From Lutjanus erythropterus (Eukaryota > Chordata > Actinopteri > Lutjaniformes > Lutjanidae): a stretch of DNA of 64,000 nt. How positions within the stretch are numbered: the first letter of the stretch is position 1; the number at the start of each line of letters is the position of its first letter. The notes beneath the pieces are model-generated. The model did not search any database, was not told the DNA's origin, and worked only from the letters and a program-made list of their open reading frames with translations. This document shows, in pieces, positions 46,431 through 60,861 of the stretch. The stretch covers positions 1,744,646 through 1,808,645 of the forward strand of contig CM034597.1 in NCBI GenBank assembly GCA_020091685.1, in the 5' to 3' direction. The position numbers and the translations under genes are program-made.

Positions 46431-46983
46431 CTAAAAATGACTTTTTTCTGGTTTCCTGATTAGATATGCTTTGATTTCTCATCAGTGAAAGCAAGAGAAT
46501 TGTAATGGTGTAACCAAACACTGCTCAAATGAACAAATGATTGGGACAGGGATTATTTTGATGAATAGGAAATGAATGTCTTTTGATGACCAAAATGATT
46601 TAATGTAGAAATATACAAGTTCAAAACAAATAACGTATTGATTTGAGATAAAGGGTACAAGTGAGGAACAAAACAACAGCTAATATGAGCTAATATAAAC
46701 CACCAGTTGTTCCATTTTAATCTCAGTGAAAAAGACAAGAGATGAAGAGTGACAGGAGGACAGGACAGAGGAGAGGAGTTGAGGACATTTGACATGAAAC
46801 ATCACAGCTGAATCTTTTCTGTCTGTAATTTTCTCATTAAATGTCATAGGTGTAGATTTCGGGGGGGATGCATGGGACACAATCCCCTAATATTTAGAAC
46901 AGGTGTGAAACCTCACCAGCAATCTGCCATAAAATGGGAAGAAGATACAGCAGCAGAGTTGATAAGCAAAGAGGAGCTAGACA

Positions 46984-47008
46984 GGAGGAGGAGGAGGAGG
47001 AAGAGGAG
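46984..47008. repeat. (GAG)n purine tract
   Basis: Run of GGA/GAG triplets. Confidence 0.7.
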
Positions 47009-50000
47009 GTCCTCCTCTCAAAAAGTCTCACAACCAGCTATGTTGTGATGGACGCTAATGATAGGAAGTAATGTTTTTCACGTTTTTTTCCCCCTATTAT
47101 TTATTTATTTTTACTTTTGTAAATTATCTGTAATTACTTTAATCAGCACTTTAACGCCCCTCTTTTTTTCTAAGTATACAGTGCATGTAATGGATAATTT
47201 ATTATTTGATTTAATGTTATTCTATGTCTATTTTTTCTTTCCTGCCTTTGTGTAATTTACATATTGCAATTGGTCTTTTATTAGGTGTCTTTGTTGGTTT
47301 TATTCATTTGTGGAAATTCTATACTGTTTTTTTTGTTTTTCTTTTCTTGTTGGACATTAATGGATGGGATGAGGAGGTGGGTCAGGGATCATCAATAACA
47401 TGATGTCACTATGTTTCCCTGTATTATCAAAAAATAATAAAAAAAAAAAGATTAATTAAAAAAATAGAAATGTTGTAAACTAATCCTCCCATAATTAAAG
47501 CTTGCTAGCTAGTTAACTTAGTAGCAGATGAGATAATTTAGCATTAGCTACACAGCAGCTGTCAAAAGACAGTCAACCCAATGGTAACATGTGATTTGTT
47601 TACAGCATAATCATAATTTAAATACAGCCTATACATTTGACAATGATGAATACCACAACTGTCAGTGGTTCATTTCCACCAATTTATTGCACAGGTGAGC
47701 GCAGACTTCCCAAGCTGTAAACAGCTGTGAAACACAAATTACTGATGTTTATGGGGCTGAACATCTGGATCATCTGTTTCTCTTATGCAGTAATAGATGT
47801 TAGAATATGATCTAAATAAATCTTTGAAAGCAATACAGAATGCATGAGGAAAGTATTTCAGTATATTCCATTACATTTTTAATTGTCACTTGGTGCTTGA
47901 ATGTAGTTTTTTTTTCCATTACATGAACACTTTCACCATAGATAGGTGAAGAAAAAGGCCCATTTTGGTTCATTAAAATTCACCAGAATGCAGGAAATGA
48001 AGTTTTGACGCTCAGAATTTCCTGAGGGAAGATCCGCAGGCTCGCTTAATGCATCTCCCCAACGTTGTAACCAAATGTAGACTCTTGATGAAGATAAAAT
48101 GTAATTATCAGAATCCCAAGAATCCCCACTGACTTTACCTTTACACTTCAATCACATGTCGACTTGGATAGATAAAGGAAAATTAGAAAATCGGGAAAAG
48201 TGAACACCAGTATGAATTGAGCTGGACCTCAGAGCAGTATTATACAATGTGTGATGTTGGAGTTTTATTTTTGTCATGTGGAAGAAAAAAACTTTTACAT
48301 TCATGGGTTTGCAGTTAATTATCCCTTAATGAAACGGAAAGTGAGGACCACCAGGGACATAGCTACAGTATTTTTTTTCACTCATTTTCTTTTTGATCTC
48401 CTTGATTAAAATAAAATAAACAAAAATCTACTTTTGGACCAGCAGAGCAGAACTGCTAGTAGATAACGAGGCACATTTCTCTGTTGTACAAGGAAAACCA
48501 ACAAGCCTGGCTCTTTAATAATTTGCTGTAATAAAACAAGAGTTATTACCCTGTAGAGCCACTTAAAGTGTGGATACGCTAAATATAACACAGACAGACC
48601 CATTTTGGAGAGAGATATGTCTAAATCTGTGATCAGCACCAAATAAAACTCATAGTAGGATAGTGATGATGATGATGACAGCATGTATGAATATACTGTA
48701 GAAAATAAACAATGTTCAAATCCTTTCAGTTGTTCCAAACAAAGCAGATGTTCCATTTCTATTTTCAGAGCCAAAAAAGAGCCAAAGTAATAAAATTCAA
48801 AAGACCAGTTTCAGACTTTATTTTCGTCACTCTACACATTTCTATCCTAATTAAAAGGCCATTTATAATTACAATCCACCTCTAATGCCTGATGGATATG
48901 CTTCATGATGTATTTTATCTCCCTGCATAAACTGTTATGATGGTGAAACTGAAACTCAGTTTTGACTTAAGGTCTTTTATGTTGTGATAAAGGTGGAAAT
49001 TCCAAAATGGTCACATGTTTGTCCACATTATAAGTGATGGGTCTATCGGGGTTATAAATGTATATTGTAGAGAAGTAAATTAAATTAAGTCATGTTTTTT
49101 TTTGTTTTGTTTTTTTGTAGTTTTGACCATAATTTGTGTTGGTTATGACAACTCTGAAGTCATAATGAGTCAGACGGGCCCCCACCATGAGGGGTCTTAA
49201 GAGCTTAGACCCCTCAGTTATATATTTTTCCACCTTGATTTATGTGTCTATATAAAAAGCAAAAACAGCAAAAATCATCAAGAGAAATACATGTGACAGT
49301 TGCTTTGCTGTACTTTCAGAACCATGGACAGCGCTACCATGGAACCATGGAGAACTGCAAGCCCCATGGTTCTCCCTGCTGATTTTGATACAGAATCATT
49401 CATAAGTTCAAAAAATATTTTGCACTCTGCTGGTAAATGCAGTGTTTGATTTTAAAACAGTAGCCTTATGTTGCTGTTATTTAGCCTTTCTTAGGCTATT
49501 AAATGAATTAATATTATTTTATGAAAAAAAAAAGCCCTTTTGCTATTTTTAACGTCATGCTCAGTAATGTTATCCCTGCACCAGGCCTGAGGTCAGAGTT
49601 AGACATGAGTCTAAGTAAAACTTTTACTTTTCACCAGGTTTCACTTTCTAATAAGACTGGTTAACCTTGGGGAGTTGTGTGTCTTTCCCCAACACAATTC
49701 ATTTTACTAATGTTGTCATGTTCCCAGTACAGCGGAACAATTTATTGCAATTATATCAGAATCACTATATTACATGTTATGCTGCAATCTTCAAATCACG
49801 AGATTCACAATGTTTGTTAAAGATGAATCATGTGTCAAAATTCTATTTAAAATTAAATATTATTGTCCTGGCCTACATAGCACATACTAAAGACTTGATA
49901 AAAAAGAAAAAGACTTTTCTTGGTACTAATACCCACATAAAATAATCATTTTAAGTTATCTTTTTCAAAAAAGAAAAATGATGGAAAAATGATCAGTGAC

Positions 50001-52082
50001 TTTGTTACTGCAAATCATATCGCAAACACAATATCAGGAGACTGTTATCACCAATAGGACCAATGGCTAAAACTAAAAAGATAAGTCACAAGTTGTAATA
50101 ACCAGGAAAAACTAACAACATAGTAATGTACTGGTATTAAAAATGCAAATATTCATTCATACATTAAATCTTTGGTCTGATAAAATACATTAGCAAGTAT
50201 TACATATACCTGTGCTTAAGTCCTTACGAGTTCCCATAGAATCACAATATACCAACCTACTTCACAACAAAGCCCCTCCCTCTGCATCCCAGCGTTTGTG
50301 TCACTCCACCTCCTGCTACACACCCTGTCTTGTTATGTCCCTGTCCAATTAAAGCTCTCAGGTACTCCTGGTCAATGCAGCTGCATAAAGATCCAGCGCT
50401 ACAGAGGTATGAATGTTCTGACGAGACAAGTATACCCACAGGACAGCTCTGGTCTTTTAGAGCAATTTCATGTCCAACACCCCCACCACTGCCGCCATCG
50501 CCACCTCCCTCTCCCTCTGATTTCCATACTAAAAGCTCCATTACCTGCTGCAGGTGTCCAGGGAGTCCCCTACACCCACCAATCCCACCCATGAACCCCC
50601 TCCACCCACTACGCTCATGTATTTCCCTCTCTGTCGTCTTTTACATTCTCATTGTCACCACTGTCCCGCTCTGTGACTAAATGGAGAGCTCATTACACAG
50701 TGCCAGTCAACACTACAGATTATTTCCACAGGGATGCATTCAGGCCACATGTATAGAGACACCAGCAGTATAATGCCTCTGAGGACGTACATGCCCCTGT
50801 AATAGGCTGCAGAAAGGAATGATGTCATCACTTCTCTGTGAATAAATACTGCGCATTTACATCTTTACGATAAAAAAAAACCCTTAATTATATATATATA
50901 GTAAATTCCTTGGTATGAACAAATAAAGGCCAATTACAACCATTGAAATACAGTGTAATTGTATTTTGTCAGTACTAATCCCATCAGTACAACAACAGAA
51001 TTAGGCTATTCTTCCCAATCTGCTGCTCTGAGTGTTCCTTTTTAAAATAAATACCATTTGTTCACGCCAATTAATTACAACCACTTCTGCTTCACAGTTC
51101 TTTTCTCCACTGTTAAGCTACTGTCAGTAAAACTCTGATTCACATTAAAAGACCTGCGGAAACGGGAGAAAATATGTCCTTTTGGCTGCTGAAAAACTTT
51201 TAATTTGAAATTTTGTGCAGGAAGTTTTCAGTGTCATTGACAGTAACCAATCAGTGGCAAAAAATAAATACATGAAAACAACAAAATGAAAATTGTAAAG
51301 TAGATACAAGTGGAATTAAAACTGATAGCATCAGAGGGGTGAGTATGACATGACTTTGTACTGATGGAATCAGTGCTGTGCAAATGTACACAGTCCTGAA
51401 TGTGTTGAGACAACAAGTAAATATGAAAGAAGTTTGAGGTTACATTCACACTAATCACCATCAACAGCAGCAGACATGACAATTAAACATGAAATCTACA
51501 TGTCTTAAATATAAGCCTGTTTCAAATAAAGGCCTGGTTCTCTACAGGCCTCTTTTGGAGAACTCACAGTGTTATGTGTCATTTGAATCGGTTCAGATTA
51601 AGCACTCCAACCAGAGATACGAAGTCATTCAAAAATAAATATTTGTTTGTTTAACGCTGCATCGTACCAGAGGCAGAGACTGTTTTAGAGTCTTGACACT
51701 ACGGCAGTCAGTTGCCTGATCCACCACTTCTACACTGAAAGGTTTTAACATTTACTGGATAGATTGCTATGGAACAGATGTTAGTGTTCCCAGGCTGAAC
51801 ATAATCCCTTGCCCTTCCATTTAGTGCCATCATCAGGTCAAAATTTGACTTTCCTAAAAGTTGATTTATGACTATTCACAGTCCCATCAGCCTCAGTACT
51901 GTGTTTGACATACTAACCTAAGATGTACATGTAAAGATTACACCATCGCCATGTTAGCACTGTGAAGCATTTTATACTATGAACCTGCATGCTACCAAAA
52001 CACACTCAGACTTGATTGGTCAATACCACTCGGCCTACAAACAGAAACAAGAACTTGTCTGATACCAAAATTCTGTCCCTTA

Positions 52083-52484
52083 CACTGTAAAATATAATAG
52101 AGGAATGTAGTGACATGAACTCTTCTTTTCCCATTACCTGATTATTACTGTGATTATATGGTTTGTTCTAAGTTTAATTAACTTTAACATGACTCCTCCA
52201 AGTCTTCTAACTTGAAATAAGTCCAATCAACTCATTAAATTAAGTTTCTAAAAAGCCTGAGCAGCATATTAGCAGACTTCCCAGAATGCACTGTTCTAAA
52301 ATGTGAAATGAAGAACTGAATCTTCAAACTGAGAAAATATAAAAGGAAATCAGTTCATTGGGTGTGATTTTTCAAGTTTAATTTGTTTGAATCATCACAA
52401 AAATACCTCAACTTTTTTTTTTATTTTAAGGCTGTCTAGGCACTAACTTTTTTGACTTGAGATAAATAGTTTATTTTTACAGTG
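52083..52484. mobile_element. CACTGTAAAAT element, both ends
   Basis: Ends CACTGTAAAATATAA and, inverted, CACTGTAAAAATAAA delimit 402 bp. Related ends occur at 17943 and 58364. CACTG ends hint at an EnSpm/CACTA-like origin, but no 3-bp duplication is visible. Confidence 0.55.
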
Positions 52485-52615
52485 GACTCTGCATTCATAT
52501 GCTTATAGAGATTATTCGAATGGTACTTAATATTAAATTGATGGGAAATGTGAAGTAGGCCTAATTTGATAATGTATCTTCAAGAAATTATGACAGAACT
52601 ATATAGAGGATACAT

Positions 52616-52633
52616 ACACACACACGCCCACGC

Positions 52634-52676
<43 letters not shown>
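52616..52676. repeat. (CA)n microsatellite
   Basis: About 30 CA units with CG interruptions. It is (UG)n in nlgn1 transcript sense. Confidence 0.9.
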
Positions 52677-53482
52677 AGAAGAAAAACAGTTTGTTAATGT
52701 GTTCTCACGATCTCATCAGTTCACAAGTAGCATCCCGCTGCGCATAAGCTCTCTCTCTCTCTGACACTTGTGCTTCACACATTACACCACTGAGACACTG
52801 CAAACGTGCACAACTTCATACAGTTTGTAAGTTTGTATAGATCGACTCACAAACAAATACAGTACATTTGCATTCACACACCCACATCAATGCCCACAGA
52901 CAGGCACGTCCCTCGGCTGACTTTTTAATTGAGTTCATTCCTTTTCTATTCCCCTTCCACTGGCTTATTTATTTATTTGTGTGTTTCTTGATCAAAGCTT
53001 AATCTCGTGGAAGCAACAGCAGCCATCTACGAGAAAGATTTTAATTGATTCAATTTAGCTGCAGTGCAGGGATGGGCTGGCAATCACAAAGAGCGAGGCA
53101 GGAAGAATGATTAGTACGGCAGCAGTGGTGGGGCAGCAGGGCAACCCCCCCCCCCCCACACACAGCAGACATGTTGAGAAACAAGAAGCACAGAAGTAAA
53201 CAAAGGACAAGCAAATTTGATTTGAACCATTTGCTAGTATCGCTCGTTCAAGTTCTTTAACCCTTACTCTCATTTAAATTTCATTTTAATTGTGACTTAA
53301 CACAAAAACCTTAAAGAAACAAATTAACCCCCTAAGATACTGTTCTAACAAAATGGCTATACACTCCAAGACTTTTTGGGGGAAATTTTTGTCAGTTTAA
53401 TTGTAGCCAAATCATGGACTACCACAATATGACTGCATACATTATAAGAGACTTAATATATTTTTTTTCATCTTTAAAATCC

Positions 53483-54134
53483 AATATGGTTCTCTGTAAA
53501 ACCCCCAGAAGACAAGAGAGTTATAGATGAAACCCTTGGAATATGAAAGGGTCCCTAATAGGTGGGTTTTATGCTAGCACCCTTAGAAGGTGGAAAAGTT
53601 CTGGACAGACGTCCCAGAGATGGTTCTGGGTGGAACCATGACACCATAAAAGGTTTCTCTGTAGAAGTTCTCATATGGGACCTTTTCCACTAAATTAGGT
53701 CTGGCTTTTGAACTGATTCTTTGAACCTTGGTGCTATCTAGTGAACGATCCTGTGCTTCCACTGGTTTTGAGAGGAACCACTGTAACCAAGGATGCTCAT
53801 CAGTAAAGGATGTTGCAGAATAATCTTTAGCACATCATATGCCCACTTTGGTTCCCAAGGAAAACTTGCTATTTTTGATTTCTTTTTGGTTCCAGCTAAG
53901 GAACCAACTCTTCTGGTTCAGAAATTGTTAATTTTTGAAGATAAAACTCAAAATGGGTCAAAACTAGATGCAGGAACTGGAACACGGTTGGTTCCATGTT
54001 GGTGGGAAAGCCCTCACAGAGGTTTGTGCCACCTTCATAAAAGGTTCTACCAGAAACCAAAAAGTGTTCTCCTATGGTGACAAGCAGAAGACCCATATAT
54101 GGTTCTAGTTAACACATTTTTTTTCTAAGAATGT
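53483..54134 (-). mobile_element. GGTTCT/AGAACC element, copy 3, interrupted
   Basis: On the minus strand the head reads ACATTCTTAGAAAAAAAATG then ACTAGAACCATATATGGG, like copies 1 and 2. The unit series resumes on the far side of an inserted element (53677-54013). The left end is not resolved. Confidence 0.65.
53677..54013 (+). mobile_element. GGGACCTTTTCCACT element, copy 2, nested
   Basis: Starts GGGACCTTTTCCACTAAA, ends TTGGTGGGAAAGCCC (inverted). The interior CCTTGGTGCTATCTAGTGAA and TTGGTTCCCAAGGAAAACTTG matches 24044-24309. It lies within GGTTCT copy 3. Confidence 0.65.
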
Positions 54135-54139
54135 ATAAT

Positions 54140-55920
54140 TTGGAATATTTCCTTTATGTTTTATCCTCACAAGGACACAAATGGATAGCTGCTCAAACAA
54201 AAAAGAAGCTGCAGTACTCATTCACTCTTCATGGATACTGCTCTCTTAGCCTTGGCAGCAGTATAGACCAGAATAGATATTTTACAGATTTACTGACACT
54301 CGGTTCTTAGCAGTGAGTGGACGTGGTAGTAAAGCTGCTTGGCATGATAAAATACTGCCTACATGCATGGAGTCATCCATCCACCGCCAACGCTGACTAA
54401 CATTCACGTGAAGCACCTGAACCTCTCAATTTCAAATAAAATGTTTTTGTTGGCTCCATAATGAAGGCCGGCTCATAATGTTACAGTAGGAACACACATA
54501 CATCCTATACTATATCGTTTTATAGCTGTGATCATCATAATGAGTGTCACCCCAGGCAGTGATCCAGGAGTACAGGATGATGAGACAAAACGGGCTAATA
54601 AAAGCAAAAAAAGAGTGGGCTTCTCTGTGATATCACAAACACAGTGTACAGTAGTAATGTGTGAGGACTGAATGAGGGTTGGAGCTGCTGTAAAAAACAC
54701 ACAACAACAAAAGAGAGCAGATGATTAGGAGGAGTGTTGAGAAAGGAAGAAAGAATTTTGATCTCTGGAGTACAGTTAGATTTTGCCAGTGAGCTTGATA
54801 GCAAGTGTCAGGAGATGAATGTTAGCAAACAGTGTGGTGAGAGGAACAAAGTGCTACTTCACTACTGAAACATCTGCTGTAGCATTTGAAACACTGTAAC
54901 CTTTGACGTGGCTTAAATGTGACCATCCTGACTGGATTAGAGGACACCAAAATGTCCCAGAGTCTTCAGATCTGGTCAGGGCTGTAGCTACCACTGTGAA
55001 TGCTGAGCTCAGGTCCTCTGGATTTTTTGGGGGGGAAATTTGGGGCTTTTAGAGTTACTGATTATAATGGCATTCTACAATAATAAAACACACATTTACT
55101 GGGTAGTGTATAGGCAGACTTGATGTTATATTATGTGACAAACATTTTAATTAATCATGAAAACCCCCAACACATTTAACATGGTTTAAAATATTCATTC
55201 ACAGGCAGGATCATGTTGGCTTGGACTATTCACATGTGGAATAAAATATTTTGCGTATGAAATGTTTAAAGTTGACTGCTTCTAATACAGCAAAACTGGT
55301 AAATAAATAATCTAATATTTCTCCAACAGAATTGCATTTTTGAAACCACATTTAGACTTATTTGTTTGAAAAATGTAATTAACAGAAAGTAAGCTGAAGT
55401 TGTTTTAATAGAGTCCTGCACAGCATGGAGAAGAACAAGTGGACTGATAGTCATTGATGTGTTTTTTTATAAAAAAAAATAATGTTGTTTCATGGAAATA
55501 TACAAACATTTTCTAATTATATGTTTATAATAATATGTTGTTGTGAAAGAGTAATGTAAAAAAATAATAATGTACACAAGGCACTGTCTTCCATTTTGAC
55601 TTCTGAACCCTTGATAGTTTGTAAAGTCTTCAAAGGTTAAATCTCTTAAGCATGCCGCAATATAAAATCAGAATATAAGAACGTAATAACTAAATTAAAT
55701 AAACATAACTTTGCATCCATATGTTTTTTTTTTCCATTTCTTTCCCCTTGTTTTTTAGACCACTTTGTGAGTTTATCTTGAAACCCACTTGGGAGTCCCT
55801 GTCTTTAAGCTGGGATGTGCTGACATTAGCTAACAAATTAGCAATAAAGAGGTTAAAAAAATGAACCAAAAATGAACCATAAATAAAAAAAAAAAAAAAA
55901 AAAAAAAATCACTCTCCCAT
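54140..55920. other. Intronic, nothing recognised
   Basis: AT-rich; an A homopolymer at 55887-55908. Confidence 0.45.
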
Positions 55921-55924
55921 CTCC

Positions 55925-56555
55925 AACTGGTTTTTAGCAGCTCGGCTTTTTCCTGGTTTTAAAAGATGACATCACATCACTCCAGTCCTGCCTTCCCTTC
56001 TTTGGCTCTCTGAGTGTTTTAGAATTGATTTTAAGATTTTACTGGTTGCTCTTAAAGCCTGTCTGGGTCTGCTCCCAAGTTACAGCGCTGAAATTTTAAC
56101 CCCGTGAACCAGTATGCAGCATTAGACTTGCTTTTATGTGATCTGTGTCTTTTCAATATATGTTAATATTTTAATTCTTTTTATTTGTATTTATTGATAT
56201 TGTCATTAGGTGGTCTTAACATCCCTTTCATTACCTTTATTTAATTATACTGAATAGACAACATCATGCAATGTTGTCTCTGCATTCTTTTCCCATGATT
56301 TTTATTTTTTCTTATTGTCATGTTTTTCTTGTTTTCTTCTTCTTCTCTTTTGTCTCATTTATTTTATGTTTTTCTGTCTTTTGCTTGTGTCTTAGTTTTA
56401 CAGCTTAATTTTGTCTTGCTTCTGTTTGGCCTCATTTTGTTGCCTTTCTGTTGTCATATTGCCTCCTGGGTATCCTGCACTTCTGCTTTGTCTGTCAAAG
56501 CACTTTGTACACTGTTTTTAAAAGTGCTACATAAATAAAGTTATGATTATAATTA
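55925..56555 (+). mobile_element. L2/CR1-type LINE 3' end, 5'-truncated
   Basis: GAATTGATTTTAAGATTTTA and CTTAAAGCCTGTCTGGGTCT correspond to the LINE C-terminal 'RIDFKILL..LKA..GL' region. The 3' end AAAGCACTTTGTACACTG, AAGTGCTACATAAATAAAG and then an ATT-rich tail are the usual tail of such fish LINEs. Confidence 0.7.
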
Positions 56556-56999
56556 TAAAACTTAATCCAACATTACAACAAAAGTTTGCTTAGTGCTGCC
56601 TGGCATCCACTGTGAGTTTACAATGCCCACATCTTTGCATTTTATCAGCCTTTCAGCTCCTATGAGGCCCGACACGCTCCATTTTCCTCCCCTGTGTAGG
56701 ATAGATCATATGTGTCTATGTCTCAGGTTTGGCTAAAAGCCGCCATCCGTGATCACTGAGACTGTGATACGGCCGCTCGGCCTTTAAGCTCCCCGGGATG
56801 ACAATATTAAGGTGAACCCTGATCCAGGAATCCAGCTTTTATCCCTGCTATCTCTGTTGAACCAGAGAGAGAACGCTAGACGAAGAGAAAGATGGGATTT
56901 TTTTAATACTTCTTTCTCTGCACACATCTATTTTTCACAGTCATGGTCTGTATACCATAATCCTCTCTCTGTTCTCCCTCTCTTTCACTATCTGTCCTT

Positions 57000-58360
57000 T
57001 TGACTCCTGATGTCAAGAAAGACAGAATGAAAAAGAACAGTAAAGGAAAAAGGAAAACACTGGCACTGAAGCAGGTAAACTGTAGCGGAAGATGTGGCCT
57101 ATTACAGTCAGAGAAATCAAAGAAAATGCTGAATTCAGAGAGCAAAGTGAAGGGGAAGTTCGAGTAGAGGATAAAGAGAGTTTGACAATGTAGCTACAGT
57201 AGATAAACAAGCACACAGAGAACAAGACGGTGGAGCTGGAAGACACAGAGCAATAGAGAAAAAGCAACGGAGAGAGCAATAGAAAGAGACAGAGAGGGAG
57301 GGAAAATATTTAGCAGATATGTGATTGTGTTTTCCAAATGACAAAAGATTTATAGACATTTTCCGTATTTCAGTGCCTGCAGACAGTGTCTGAGGTAGCA
57401 GTGTTAAAGTGCCTATAGTTTGGAATTCAAATTCAGTTTGTTAAATTATTTAGTTCATGCTAAAATATAATATTCCCCCAAAGTACAATGGGAAAGTAAG
57501 ATGTAATTCCTTCTATGTATTCACAGGAATATTATTCTTGTTAAGGTGAAAAATGTTTTGAAAGAGCACAGAGGAAATATGGATGAGGATATGGGTGAGC
57601 AGTTGCATACAGCAGGGTGACAACCAGAGGGCTCCCTAAAACTTGGTATATCACCTGGATGGGTGTGGTGGTTTTGCAGAGCATAGCTGTACATGCTTCA
57701 GCGAGCTCATGGGCGAGCTTCATGATGATTTCAGCATGTACTCCAAGTACACGAAAAAAAGGCTGGTTTAATTTCTGAAGTTTGGAAAATTCCTGACCAA
57801 CAATGGAGAAAACACTGGCTGACTATATTTAAATAAAGAAATAATTTATTGTAACAAACACACAGCCAGGCAGGTGTCAGAGGTATTTTTACTTTTTGGG
57901 GAATGCACATTATCTGCTCTGATCTAAAATGACTTACACCTGCAATAACTTCATTTGTTTCTTTTGGCCACTTTGGGGAAGTGAACAAGTTGTGAACACA
58001 ACCATCTAATTGTCACTTCTGACTTTTGAAATTAAAAAAAGGAAAGGAAAATGTGAATTAGGCTGTTTCCATCAACTAGTTTGGACTAAATAAACCAGGT
58101 CATGTTAGTAGTTAGTAGTTAGTAGTTTTATTATAATTTGATAGGCTGCATTAATAAACGGTACAAGAACAAAAAACAAAAGCAGTTACCTTGACCATCT
58201 ATGAGCGCATTAGTGCATTAAAAGTTACCAAAAACTTTTTGAAATTTTGCCATTTTCATCAAAGCAATACTTTATGCACATAAAATATATTGCTAGAAAC
58301 ACAGCTATTGACATTATCGTCATCTCTGCTTGCATATTCCTATGTCCAATAGTTGTCTCC
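57000..58360. other. Intronic, nothing recognised
   Basis: Purine-rich 57010-57310; no exon or repeat family recognised. Confidence 0.45.
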
Positions 58361-58363
58361 GGT

Positions 58364-58490
58364 CACTGTAAAAAAAAAAAAAAATTCAAGGCAACATATT
58401 ACAATACATTTTCGAGTTTTGAGTTTTCTGACCTATTATGTTTAGTTGAGATAATTTATTTTATTCTTTAGATAAACTTGAGTTAAGCTG
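58364..58490 (+). mobile_element. CACTGTAAAAA element, left part
   Basis: Starts CACTGTAAAAAAAAAA and shares GAGATAATTTATT and TCTTTAGATAAACTTGA with 18060-18095. Confidence 0.45.
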
Positions 58491-60828
58491 CAAACCTGAT
58501 TTGTCATATTTTTTAATGCCTGAAAAATTAAATAGTTTTAATCGAAAATATCACAATTTTAACATTTACTTTCCCTTCAGTGGTACAAAGCAAGTAGAGT
58601 AAAAGTGGGTTTTTAGAATCAGAACAGTAAAATTGTGACCACGTAGCCAAACAACAAGCTGAATTTCACCATCAATGATTGTAAAGCTGGGAAGAGGTGC
58701 AGATTGAGGTGAAAATTCTTTGTAGGCGACCCCCTTCACACTGTCACATGATTATGACAGTGTGATTATAGCTGCTTAACGATGGAGGTCTTAAAACAAA
58801 TCTTAAAATCCAGATTTCCTGACTTTCAGTCTTCTGCCCAAACCTCATACAGGGGCACTGGTGTGAGCCTTTTTGTTAAACAGTGTGTCGTCTCCAAACT
58901 CAGGCTGAGAACCTTGATGACATTATTTTTTTCATACTTCATGAAGTTCTGCCTGAAGCTACAGAAGACATTAAACTGTTGACATGAGTAGCACTGAGTA
59001 AACGGTTCTTAACGTATGAAATTATTCAACGAGTTGTGCGCACAAATTAGTTTTAGTTTTTCCCCCAGACAAAGACAAATAATAATGAAAAATATTGATC
59101 GGCTATAATAAATTTCCTGTAGCCCGGATCATATGCAATGTTTAATAAAGACGACAACATGCTCACAGCATCATCTCACTATCTCTAGTACGCTGCTCGT
59201 ACTCTTCCCTGCCCTACAGTCTGTGGTTGTCTGCTTAAAACAAATGGTGCAACAGCAGCTCCAAATATTTACAGTGCCTCAGCAGCGCTCCATCTATATC
59301 TGCTCCCTCCATACAACAACCCCGAAGACAACGGCACGCCGAGGGCAACCAGCTGGGGAATATGCTGATGAGGCACAAAGCATTTCTCACTGGAAATAAT
59401 GAATACGGAGCTACAGGATATTCACTCATTCAACCTTTATTTAGACAGCGCTGGGGACAAACACAGAGCGAGCTCTCATTTTCAGGTGTGCCCTGTTTGT
59501 ACGGTGACAGTTAAAAAGTGTGGATCGGTGTTAAAAAGTGTTATGAGTGTATTATCATCAGAATAAATGAAATATGTGACCAGAAAATAATAAAAATATG
59601 ATGTGTAGCAATGTAAAGTCATCCGTTGCAAGAAAACAGTTAGTGACAAAAAAATTTAAATCCTCAAATGTCTTTTTCAGTTTTCTCAAAACTGAGAGAA
59701 ACAGCTGTGCTTTTATGCTTCTCTGTACAAAATGTTGTATTTGAACTTTGACCATACCCAATCAATCATATCAAAAATGGTTCAGATGAAGCAGAAAATA
59801 ACAAAAAACAAAGCACATAATGGTTATTAGTCTAAGTTAATTGCAAGGTGACATTTTCTTATGTAGACAGTCTGACATAGCTTGTTGTAACGTAGTGGCC
59901 CATGTACACTGCCTGATGATGCAGACGGACCCTTGCGTACTCTTGTGCGTGAATTATAATTTCATCTAAAGGAACCACTTGACACAGATGTTAGAAAGGA
60001 TAAAGTTAGCCCAACATCAAGTTGATGTAACTGATTTTTCTGTTTCTGTAAAAAAAACAGCACTGACATTTCATAATTTTAGAAAACTTTTACAGCTAAC
60101 ACATTAACAAACTTTTGACACATTCAGCAAACACAGAATGAAAAAAGCACCTACTTGGATTCCTGTTTCCAGCCATTTGACCAGTTTTCATTTTAGCTCT
60201 GTTTTGTTCTTCACCACCAAGAAGAAAAGAAATGACCACTGTGTTCACCAGCTAACTTTGTTTATTTGCTGTTTGCTGCTGGGCCAGAAGGGCTGGTTGA
60301 TCGAAATGAGGCTCATAAGAGCCAAATTTGATGGATGGAAAACCAAAACAATGTTCTGAAAATAATAAGCCTCTGTGGCTTCATCGTTTCAAGTGACCAC
60401 TTTCACATCATGGATCCTCAATTTATCCATTGTTAAGATAAAAATTCATCATTGTTGTCACTGCTGGTGTACCTACTGACCCTGTTACGTCTCCATACTG
60501 CCCCTACTCCTGCCCCTGCTGTTAGAGTGTGCATTGCATCTTGTAAATGCAGGTCAGGCCTACATGAGGGAGCCATCATTGCCATGCAAACATGTACTAA
60601 AAAGCAATATCTCTGGCTTAAGAGATCCCACAACAACCCAAGACAGAACACAATAACTGTCTTTTTATGGGCAAAGGACAAGTGACAATTCCCAAAGATG
60701 TCCCCATAAATGTGTGTCTAGAAAACTGTTAGACGCACTGATACGGACAACTGAAAGGATAAAATATCTGAGTCATTTTACCTTTGTAATCCTCTAACTG
60801 AGTCAGTTACAGGGAAAGTTGTTGCATT

Positions 60829-60829
60829 A

Positions 60830-60860
<31 letters not shown>
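60829..60860. repeat. (TG)n microsatellite
   Basis: About 16 TG units, interrupted by none. Confidence 0.9.
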
Positions 60861-60861
<1 letters not shown>

